Assembly (NCBI GenBank): GCA_018340805.1
Contig: JACMZG010001908.1
Location: 44,266,905 to 44,330,904, forward strand
Direction: 5' to 3'
From: Microvelia longipes
Taxonomy: Eukaryota > Arthropoda > Insecta > Hemiptera > Veliidae
DNA length: 64,000 nucleotides
The translations under genes were made by a program, and so were the position numbers. Under the pieces are notes generated by a model. That model searched no databases. It had not been told where the DNA came from and saw only the letters and a program-made list of their open reading frames with translations. The stretch's first letter is position 1, and every line of letters begins with the position of its first letter. This document shows, piece by piece, positions 55,310-64,000 of this stretch.

Positions 55310-55672
55310 TGGCACCCGATAACTCTCACAAGCTTTCTCAAATCGAAACGAAACTTGTTATATGACGAGATATTGGGGAGGTTACGAAGCCTATAGTTTG
55401 TAAACAATATAAAAAACAATCAGGCTTTAAAAGGTGGCCGTGAAGTAGCCCACTTGATGAAAATCGCTAAATGCCATGCAATAAAAAAATTAATGAAGAA
55501 ACAACAATGCAAAACAACAATCGTTTCCCAAGAGATGTCTTCAGAGCAAACAGTATCGATGGGGGAACAGGTCGAATGCCCAATTTTTGGCTCTTGATTA
55601 ATTAACGTTTCTTTTCATAGAAAAACAATAATTATCTTTGTATCCTTCCATAGATGTATTGTTTATCTTTGT
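55310..55672. other. Unclassified sequence
   Basis: No supportable feature. Confidence 0.4.
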
Positions 55673-55930
55673 TTTTTTTTAGGGATCAAGAAAAGAAAAT
55701 GTCTTCGGCCTCTTCGAACAAACTCCGCAGCCTCGGCGCCCACCTGTGGCCGCATATTTGTTGTCCATTATCAGTAACTTTATCAGTTATTCATATTATT
55801 GGTTTATATAAGTGGCATACTGCCACGATATAAGCAAATTTTTAAATGTATTAGTCAAAAAACGTGATTTGTTTACATTATATTGTATATGTCAAACAGT
55901 AAAACAAGAACTAATTCTGATAATATTATG
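55673..55930 (+). mobile_element. Family 7 repeat copy, opposite orientation
   Basis: Contains cacctgtggccgc, tttatataagtggcatactg, taaatgtattagtcaaa, gtgatttgtttacattatat and tgtatatgtcaa, the reverse complement of the 17480 and 34311 copies. Confidence 0.65.
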
Positions 55931-56125
55931 CTCCGTATTTTTGTAAAGCATATGTAGTAATACAGGCGTAAAAAACTTCATCCCGATTTAAGCACTTGTT
56001 GAAGATTAGTGATTTTCTAAAATAATTTTGCGATCATTATTATGGGTTAATGACGTCACACATATTTCATAAATAGAGTTCTGGACGTTAACAAGGTTAA
56101 TTTTTGTACAAAGTTTCAATTCGAT
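55931..56125 (-). mobile_element. Family 3 repeat fragment
   Basis: attattatgggttaatgacg, tcacacatatttcat and tttgtacaaagtttcaattc follow the family order and stop at a short TA tract. Confidence 0.55.
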
Positions 56126-56280
56126 ATATATATATATATATACCTCAACAATATACATTCTTGAACAGAGAGCCACCCCCTTTCATAAAATCCACCTCTT
56201 CCACTCGCCAACTTCCTCTATGACCCCAACTTAATAAGCTCATTTTTTTTTTAAATTCGCTAAAACCATGTTAAAACTTG
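56126..56280 (+). repeat. Short TA tract and C-rich dispersed repeat
   Basis: (TA)8 at 56126-56141 then cttgaacagagagccacccc, atccacctcttcc and aataagctcatttttt, matching 2923-3030. Confidence 0.6.
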
Positions 56281-57125
56281 AACTTAAAGAAGATAATGTT
56301 TAAACAGAAAATCTTATACTTAAAAAGTAATTTATTTTAATTTTGTAATTCTGTTTTAATAGTTATTATATCTTTAAACAATAAAGAATGATGGTTAGTA
56401 ATACTTTCATATTTTATACTTGTTATAATTGATAGTCATTAATTTTTAAGTTTTAAAGTACTATTAATTATTTTCAAATAGTGCTTTATCATCTTAAGAA
56501 ATCTAGACTAGAACTCTTTTTACCTTTTAAGATTATAAAAGGTTTTATAAAAACTCTTCATTAATTTATATTAAACTTTCTGCACAGTGTTCAACGTACC
56601 GATGGTAGGGGTTGACGGGTAGCTATGTTAGTTAGAGGGACTGGGCTATTGTACGTTACCTGGTGAAACCTCTAGATACCAGGTTGCCCAAGTTCAAATC
56701 TCTTTCAGGCTACTTATATTTTATGCTAAATAGCAGGTGCACTGGTGGTACCTCCTCTCCTCATAATGAGAGTAGAGCTAGTTCGCTAGAGGTCGAATGA
56801 ATGTAGGGTGGTCTTTAACATGAAGACCTCCCTTAATTTTATGATTGCTCATAACAAGTTTATAGAATCTAAACTTGCATGTTTGTATGAATATCGTGTA
56901 ATTTGGATGGGCTTCTGACACCTCTGATCTGGGAGGCTAAACAGCGACTGCAGATAGCTATTAGTGAAATATATCATAGTAGTATATGCAATAAATATAG
57001 CATTTGCTCACTATAGAGGTAGTGATAAAGCGTTAAAACAGCAAAGATTTCTTAGGTGTACTTTTTGTTTCTAGAGAAGCTACTTAAATGTAGCGTGATT
57101 AAAGTAATTTAAAATGAAAACATTT
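56281..57125. other. Unclassified sequence with a tRNA-like word
   Basis: 56668-56712 reads gtgaaacctctagatacc, aggttgcccaagttcaaatc, which resembles a variable loop plus T arm, but no full cloverleaf could be drawn. Confidence 0.4.
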
Positions 57126-57127
57126 AT

Positions 57128-57285
57128 AAGATGGAGAGGGTCGTGACTTAGGGTCGGTTAGAAGATGGAGTGGGGCGTGACTTGGGTTCGGTTAAGGAGA
57201 TGGATGGGGCGTGACTTAGGTCGGTTAAGGCAGCGTGACTTAGGGTCGTTAAGATGGAGTGGATCGTGACTTAGGTCGTTAACCG
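57128..57285 (+). repeat. About 36-bp minisatellite, five copies
   Basis: Variants of gatggagtggggcgtgactt agggtcggttaa with small deletions. Confidence 0.85.
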
Positions 57286-57299
57286 TGACAAATTACAGC

Positions 57300-57525
57300 C
57301 TGACAAAATAATAAAAATAGATAATCAGTACAAAATTACAATAACTTATATAAAAGAACGTTAAAAATACAAATCAAAACGCAAACAATGTGCGCAAACA
57401 ATAACCTTAACTCACGCTTAAAGGAGGTTTCAATGAGGTTACACAGATCCTCTGAGAGCCCCAAAAAGATGTTTCAGGTCTCTCAATGTAATAAGATAGG
57501 CTATGCCCCCTCTAGTGTATATCTA
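57300..57525 (-). mobile_element. MITE family 1, copy lacking one end
   Basis: gataatcagtacaaaattac, aaaggaggtttcaatgaggt, agagccccaaaaagatgttt, gataggctatgccccctcta. Ends at the CTCTAGT terminus. Confidence 0.78.
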
Positions 57526-58185
57526 TGTTTGTGTACCTTTGGGAAGTAGCATTTCTAGTACTATTAAAAGAGATTGAATATTGAAGTCACAGCACAAGGC
57601 GAAATAAATAACATTGTTGACAAAGATTAACTTTTCCATACTCTGAGATAATAATGGTTTAAATTTAAATATATTCAAAACAAAACAAAATAACAAGAAA
57701 CAGGTAATATTACAATCTAATCACGATCCCAGGCAGTGTTGTCCTAAAACTTTACTAATATGACTTAAAAGTTTAACATATCTGTTATAAAATTAAACGG
57801 TTTTAGCAAATATTTCTATCGCTTTTCAGAGGAAACGTGTGGGAAGTATTTAAATAAAAATTAAACTGAAGAAAAAGTTAGGTAAATTTAATATTAAAGT
57901 TTAATATTTAATAATAAAGTTTAATATTTAATATTAAACTTATAATTATAATAATGTTAACTTAATGTTTCATATTATTTAACTTATTTATAACAAAACT
58001 TAATAGGTTGAATTAATATTTAATGTTAAGTTGAAAATATTATATTAAAAAAATTTAAGAGTGGTACCCCTGGATTGTTTTACTACCGCAGTCTTATCAA
58101 GCCAATGAAACTATATTCACTCTAATACTTGTAACAATAATTCTTTTATTACTTTTAATAAAATGGCAAAAAATTATGGACAAAT
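57526..58185. other. AT-rich sequence, nothing recognised
   Basis: 57880-57950 is a self-complementary taatatttaata-type tract. Confidence 0.4.
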
Positions 58186-58505
58186 TGTCTCCGTGTCGGC
58201 TTTATTTAATTTAGCGCCCCAAAAACATCGAAAACGATTTCCTTCACGACATATGTTAATTATCGACCGTATTTTAGGATAACTGTTTTTTCAACTTTTT
58301 GGTCACTTGAGCTGGTTGTATCAACTTCGGGTCTGTTTCATTCGATTTAAAAACATTAAAAACGACACATCATTTACAATTTGTTGTTTATATTGGCCGT
58401 AATTTTGGTTTCCGGTAATTTACCACGGGATTTTCGACTTTCTGGTCACTAAGAGCGGTCATATCGACTCCGGACCGGTTTCATTCGATTTAGCGCCTTA
58501 ATAAC
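58186..58505 (+). repeat. Family 6 units in tandem
   Basis: About 2.5 units of roughly 125 bases: attcgatttaaaaacattaa, ttggccgtaattttggtttc, cgactttctggtcact, cgactccggaccggtttcat. A further ctccggaccggttttat lies at 58768. The same words form the arms of the palindrome at 4269-4939. Confidence 0.7.
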
Positions 58506-59060
58506 AAATAAGGGCCTTTTTCCCGGTTAAAAATTTTAACCCTTAATTGTATCACTTTTTTAAAAAAATTTGTCTGACTTAGCAAACCGGGTTTATGACG
58601 GCATAAATACCTGGTTTCAATAAGGTTCGTGTCCTCCCCCAAGGTTGTTTTTGTACATAGTTAGATTTAAAAATGTTATTTCACGACAGACAACATTTCT
58701 ATTTCTATCAGCTAGAAATAGATATAGAAACAAGGAGTACATCCATGTTTAAAGAACTTTGAATGGTCGTATTGTCTCCGGACCGGTTTTATTTGATAAT
58801 AAAATAATTTATAAATAAATAAATAAATTATTATTAATTAATTTATAATTAACGATATATATATAAGGAAAAGTAAAAATAATAATAAGTCTTAATAATA
58901 AATCTGTCAATAAAGGGGAAAAAATAAGGCTTGTAGGAAATTAATAGTGGCAACCTCATTTTCGCCAGGTGGTCTAGGCTCCTAAATTTTTTTTTTTTTA
59001 ATTCTTCTTTGTTTTCTTCTAAAGAGTCCCCCAACATAGCTTTTTTGTTTTTTTAACCAT
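58506..59060. other. Unclassified sequence
   Basis: A ctatttctat hairpin (58700-58730). No gene. Confidence 0.4.
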
Positions 59061-59061
59061 A

Positions 59062-59935
59062 GAGATATATACTAGAGGGGACATAGTCTATCTCATTACT
59101 GTGAGAGGCCTGAAACATTTTTTTGGGGCTCCTCCTTTTTTTAAGGCCTCCTGAGTGGTTTTCGCTAAGTTGTGTGTCTGAATGTGTGTGTGTTTGTGTC
59201 TGTTATCATCGTAGCGCCCAGTATATTTATGCTAGAGTTAAAATTTTGTATAATAATCAGTCTACCGCTGAAGTTGTGCTATTGAAAATATTTACCCACA
59301 ATAACGACTCAGTGAAAATGTCGAAAAATCATAAAACGCGGAAAAATGATGCGATCTGATTGAAATTTAGCTCGTATGTAGCTATGTATAATACCAACAT
59401 ATGTGCCATGTTTTATCTCATTATCAGCATTAGTTCAATTTTTTGAAAAATTGTAAAAAATTAGGAAATGGTCCAATTGAATTGAAATTTAGTACAAGTG
59501 TTTAATTTATTCATTACCTAATAAATAAGTACACTAAGTTTCGTTTCAATGCGACAAGTAGATCCATGATTTTTGTTGGACCTTAAAAATTAAGGAGCAT
59601 TGAGCGTGGTCAGTGCTTTAGGGGTGACTGCTGAGAATGATACGGATCCATTTACCATCTGAAAACGAGCGAAGCGAATCCAAAGGCATGTTGCAGTATA
59701 AATATGGCGAACTGTATTTCTGAGGATGAGCGTAGCGAATCCGATGCAATGATAATGCATTCGGATTGCATTTTCCTCATAACTTTTCCTTATGAGGAAA
59801 AGTTCCGGCTTTGAGGTGTACCCGATTTTTTAATGTTATTTCATCTTATTAATACTCAAGGGTGTTCAGGTTACTTTTTTGATGTTTCAAAATTCAACAG
59901 ATAGGGCCCCTCTAGTAACAATATCTCCCTAAATT
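59062..59935 (+). mobile_element. MITE family 1 copy split by a family 3 insertion
   Basis: 59062-59135 is the left end (atagagatatatactagagg, cctgaaacatttttttgggg) and 59850-59935 the right end (ttcaggttacttttttgatg, gatagggcccctctagtaac). Between them lies a family 3 copy (59140-59840); the MITE's middle is missing. Confidence 0.75.
59140..59840 (+). mobile_element. Family 3 repeat, nearly complete copy
   Basis: From ggcctcctgagtggttttcg through gtctgttatcatcgtagcg, aaatcataaaacgcgg, aaatttagctcgtatgtagc, aattgaaatttagtacaagt, gagcgtggtcagtgc and gaaaacgagcgaagcg to ggaaaagttccgg. The two-module end (gagcgaagcga, gagcgtagcga) is clear. Confidence 0.78.
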
Positions 59936-60514
59936 TTGCTTACCATATAATTACGGAAAAAAACTTAAACATCGGAAGCAAGTTTCATTACAAACTATAA
60001 CTAGCAGATAACTTTGAATTCATTGGTATAATTTAGTTGTAAACCTATTTGCGAGCAGAAAAAAACTTAAATTTTCAAGTCAATTACGCCAGTATGTTAT
60101 CTCAAGTCGATCAGGATTGGTTCCAATCTAGGGTATCTCTGGGGTGGAATAAATACGACAAATCTAGATAAAATAACATCAAATACAAACTACAGCTTTA
60201 TACAGCGTGGGCTGTGACCATATCAGAATTATCTTTACTTTCCCGATAAACGAAAAGCCCTAAATCTTCTAACTTGACACCCACTACTAGCTTTTGTCCT
60301 TAAAAAGCTTTTCCAACTTTTAATTATAACTGTAATTGTTTTTATCTACTTACGGCAGTAAAACAAGGCATTACTGAACAGCTTTTAACCTGCGAAATGC
60401 TATTTTACCAACTACATCATCATAATATTTAAACAAAACACAGTACGGGCAAGTACTGTTTATATACAGTAGGGGGGAGTTAAGGTACATTTAAATATAG
60501 TGGTATATAAACAA
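59936..60514. other. Unclassified sequence
   Basis: No feature supported. Confidence 0.4.
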
Positions 60515-60860
60515 TTTTATCTCCAGGCGGTGTATAATATAAAGTTTATTGACTAGTTTTTAGGGAGTAAATAGGCACTTTTCACTCCCAAGGGAGAAAA
60601 AGTGTTTCCTATTATAGCCAATTATATCAATTTTTTAGGGGAGTCGTATTCTATAAATTTATACAGATGACCGATCAAGTTTCGTAAATATCCCGAGGGA
60701 GGCACCACAAAATTTATAAGAGGGACCCGACCAAAAAAAATGTATTGACTCAAAATCCGTTTCAGGTCAAAAGAAGTTGTTTGAAGCAAAAAATTTTGAT
60801 TTTTTTTTTTGGAGGTTGCCCTTCTAAATTTATAAGGGGTCCGACCCAAAAATGACGACC
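60515..60860 (+). mobile_element. Family 5 composite repeat, shortened copy
   Basis: tttatctccaggcggtgtat, agtttattgactagttttta, tcactcccaagggag, then two subunits (aaatttataagagggacccg, ctcaaaatccgtttcaggtc). Confidence 0.75.
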
Positions 60861-60964
60861 TAATGACTTTTCCACTACGTCCTTTGGCTACCTATCTCAT
60901 GTTATATTAACAGGCAGCGATTTCTTTTTATTAACCCAGGGTGGAGCCTCGCCTCTCTTTACAC

Positions 60965-61380
60965 ACCTATCAGTCCTAGATAATGAAAAAGTAGAAGCAG
61001 ACGAATGCACAAAAGCCATCTGCGATATTCTCGCTGACGGAGGCGGACTTCTTCCATCCACCTACATTTATAAGTTCCTGGCTTAGAATGAGTAATATTG
61101 GTCTTTAACCTTGCCATGATAGAAGGTAATAGAGGGTTTATATCAGGGTTTGATCTAAGATCAAAATACAGTGATTCTCATCTAGTAGTCTTAGCACACT
61201 ATGTCCACCCTCTGTCTTTACACCGCATCCTTGCATATCAACACCTTTAATCCATATATAATCATATAAAGCTAAAGTTAATTCAATAACCCCTTTATCT
61301 CCTATTTTTGGGTTTAAATTTAAAATTAATCTTCTCAATCCTGGCATATCATCTCCAGCAGGTTTGCCATACCTAAGTGA
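60965..61380 (-). pseudogene. CEP78-like leucine-rich-repeat pseudogene fragment
   Basis: The minus frame reads SLRYGKPAGDDMPGLRRLIL, NLNPKIGDKGVIELTLALYD, YIWIKGVDMQGCGVKTEGGH, SVLRLLDENHCILILD. After a shift near 61150 it continues RSNPDINPLLPSIMARLKTN. SLRYRxP...GLRRxxLNxNPxIGDxG...LWxxxxDxQxCGxxxEG...LxxLDxxxNP is the pattern of the LRR domain of CEP78, a centrosomal protein. A TGA stands directly before the SLRY block where a Trp codon is likely, and the shift breaks the LD-x-RxNP junction, so the copy is dead. A processed or partial copy is likely. Confidence 0.65.
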
Positions 61381-61478
61381 TCCTTCTCAAACCTCGATGA
61401 CAAATGTCCAACGACGGAACATTTCCAGATGTAGCATTGCTTTTTGCATGTTACATTTCCTAGGTGCCTCTCGCACAA
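61381..61478. other. Short unclassified segment
   Basis: Could extend the LRR copy (gtccaacgacggaacatttc) but no frame can be followed. Confidence 0.35.
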
Positions 61479-61480
61479 TT

Positions 61481-61555
<75 letters not shown>

Positions 61556-61640
61556 TTCAACAGTCCCCCTTTTTTTAAAAAAAAAAATTCTCTTCCCCCT
61601 CAATGACCTCGATGTTGAAAGTTACTTTTTTATTTGGAAA
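61479..61640 (+). repeat. (TA)n microsatellite and adjoining C-rich repeat
   Basis: TA to 61553, then ttcttcaacagtcccccttt and ctcttccccctcaatgacc, a loose match to the unit after the arrays at 2923 and 56141. Confidence 0.8.
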
Positions 61641-62764
61641 TTCGCACGGAAAAACAATTTTTTATATATTTAATGAAAATGAAATACTTGTTATTTCGAA
61701 GAATACAGTGGCAGACATCATATTATTAGGTTACAAACACACTAATAGTAGCAATTAACATTTTGTCGCACATAAGTACAAATATATTGAATCAAAATAA
61801 AGTGGCAATAGAAATGTGTGATAAATTAGGAGAGAGATACGAGCAAAATATAAAATAGAATTTTCAACCTTTGCCTCAAATAATTTCCGGTGTTAAGGTA
61901 AAGACCTTAACAGGAATTCTGCCCTCTCTAACACACCTCTGACAAATTAGAGTAATAGGAACAAAATAAAAAATCTTAACTTGAGAACAAGAATCTGAGA
62001 AAATTCAATTTTTTTGTCTTTAAGATTAACGTCAAGAAAAGAGATAACCTTTGACCTTAGAAACTGATGAAAGTTTTTCAGTTTTATCATACGATTCCAA
62101 ACACGTCTGTTAACTTTTCTCTAAAAGTCTTTTTTGTGAAGTAGAAAATAGAAGTTCTCTTGTTGTTGTTGACCAAGTATATATGTGACATGAAATGTAA
62201 ATCCAAACCTGACTTCTATTTTCAAAAAGACATTGGAAATAGGGTTGGGTTTGTTTTCGCATCTAATTTCATTATTTTAGAAATCGAGTTCTCAAAATAA
62301 GTTAACTTTAAGTAGCGCTTTAAGTTTTTGTAGTTTTGAAATTTAATAGTTATACAAAACATGGAAAAAATACGTCAAAACTATATGAAGTATATTATTT
62401 TTAAGATAAAGTTTATTTAGTTGACATTTTTGATGTCTATTTAGAAAAGTTTGGAAAAGCTTAAGAAATGTTTTGAGTAAAACTAATTCATACTCGTAAA
62501 AATATATTCCATAAATAAACAACATAATATAAAGAGGGTATTTTTCTATTGTAAAAATTTGTATTGTTTTCTTGCTCAATACTTTGTACAGTAGACCTGA
62601 TTAGGCCCGATCTCTATAAGTTATCTCTTAAACCCCTGATTGAAAATTATGATTTAAAAAGTTAAAAATAAAATATGATTTAAAAAGTTCCCATATATTT
62701 CTCAGCATAATACATTCATAAGTAAAAAAGCAGTGTTCGGTGAGCCTCTATATTTTTTTTGAGT
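61641..62764. other. AT-rich sequence, nothing recognised
   Basis: No coding frame, repeat or RNA found. Confidence 0.45.
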
Positions 62765-63280
62765 CATAATTGACGTGGTAAGAAATAATATCCCGTAAAG
62801 AACCACTAGGCCGATTGATTTTGTATAAAGTTTTAACTCTTATCAACTCATTTGGGAGCAATGATAATAACACACATACACACACATGCATACACACCAA
62901 CATACATACACACAAACATACTGACAGGCACTGGACCATGGGATTATTCATATAAATTTACCATGTTTACAACAGGACATGGAAAATTGAACGAGTATCT
63001 GAAAAGATTCAACTTAAATGATTCTAGCTCTTGTAAGTGTTATGCCAGAACAGACACATACATACACACACACATACAGACAGACACATAAATACACACA
63101 CAAATACAGACAGACACATACATACACACACAAATACAGCAGACACATACATACACACACATACAGACAGACAATTTACTGAAGAGGTTTTTAAAAACAC
63201 CCAATGCACATAATTCAGGTAAAACCTCGGTTTTGGATTTAGTGCAAACACATTGCTCCTCCAATTAACCTAAGCTTTGA
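62765..63280 (-). mobile_element. Family 3 repeat end with an expanded CA-rich minisatellite
   Basis: Contains ttgtataaagttttaactct, a (CA)-rich tract, then ttttaaaaacacccaatgca, ggtaaaacctcggttttgg and gcaaacacattgctcc. 63048-63175 is an array of about 38 bases per unit (acagacacatacatacacac, acacatacag), grown from the acagacagacaa segment of the family. Confidence 0.72.
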
Positions 63281-63689
63281 AGCATAAAGTAAAATGGTTT
63301 TTCAAGAACATTTGTAGATTTTTTTAATTAAATAAGTGTATGTACAAGTGCCTTCTTTGTCTAATTAACTTTTAAAACAAGTTATATATATTTACTTCTA
63401 TAATTGTTTGATGCAACAATAGAAATTTCCTAATTTTACACAAGGATCTATATTTAAAAGAAGAGAGCTCTTCCTATCCTAGTAATAAAAAAACTTTTGT
63501 CTCTCTCGCCATTTCATGCTTATCCTCCCTCTCTAGTTACTCCTCCAAGAGGAATATGAATACAAAATAACTACATCTGGCTTTTTGAAAAAATTATCTA
63601 CGGAAGCAAAGTTTCATGTTTAAAAGACGGACTTTCGTTATTAAAGTTTTAATAATATTTAACCCTTCTTGATAATGTTTATATATAAC
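63281..63689. other. Unclassified sequence
   Basis: No feature supported. Confidence 0.4.

Positions 63690-63750
<61 letters not shown>
63690..63750. repeat. (TA)n microsatellite
   Basis: About 30 TA units, uninterrupted. Confidence 0.96.
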
Positions 63751-63751
<1 letters not shown>

Positions 63752-64000
63752 GCTTCCTTCATCTTTTCAATTTATTATCTTAGTAGTTATTATGCGCAGT
63801 CAACAATTTTGTAAATGGTTATTAACTTTAACAAACTATGTATCTAAAATATACTTTAGTCCGTGTTTATTTAGGACTCGCATACAAAAATAGTTAAACA
63901 AGAAGATAAAATAAGGTACGTAAGTGAACAAATATATATTACTTTAAAGTAATATAAATGTGTGTACTACTATAGGTTTCAATTTTTTCATAGAATACTG
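63751..64000. other. AT-rich sequence to window end
   Basis: Nothing recognised. Confidence 0.4.

Overview
The window is AT-rich, intron-dominated animal DNA, most likely from an arthropod (an inference). The support is a split gene with GT-AG introns of 1 to 21 kb, insect-type non-LTR retrotransposon remains ending in a (TAAA) tail, Penelope-like and hAT elements, and many long (TA)n arrays. There are no bacterial operons, CRISPR arrays or phage genes. Most long open frames are translations of microsatellites or minisatellites and are not listed as genes.

The only host gene I can build lies on the minus strand, from 43421 down to 3667. Seven exons join in phase and give about 310 C-terminal residues of an NPDC1-family membrane protein (vertebrate NPDC1, nematode CAB-1). 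From the N-terminal side these are an acidic/coiled exon (43353-43421), a large Pro/Tyr-rich exon (40147-40464), a membrane-proximal exon (19036-19179), the transmembrane exon (18391-18457), and three cytoplasmic exons (9077-9241, 7757-7844, 3667-3756). The last ones carry the family signature ending in TGEMEVKNPLF. The N-terminal and signal-peptide exons were not found.

The introns and the upstream 20 kb are packed with mobile DNA. A degenerate I-like non-LTR element with RT and RNase H (30380-33482) sits in the 21-kb intron and carries a nested 138-bp insertion with a 14-bp target duplication. There are two other RT/endonuclease fragments (19259-19640, 53349-53960). A Penelope-like element with a GIY-YIG endonuclease lies at 44040-45130, and a hammerhead-ribozyme-like motif at 8860-8912. 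A 684-bp hAT element with perfect 8-bp target duplications lies at 49685-50368. A broken CEP78-like leucine-rich-repeat copy lies at 60965-61380.

Recurring anonymous families were recognised by comparing parts of the window with each other: (1) a MITE with TACTAGAGGGG ends; (2) a foldback element containing GCGCGGTGGTCC; (3) a 0.7-1 kb repeat with GACGAGCGAAGCGAG motifs; (4) elements with AGTCCAAGA ends; (5) a composite repeat with tandem TTATAAGGGGG-type subunits; (6) a palindromic repeat containing TTTTTGGTCAC; (7) a repeat with GTAAACAAAT; (8) a short SINE-like repeat with direct target duplications. These names are mine, and no database search was possible. Several families are nested in one another, which gives a relative order of insertion.
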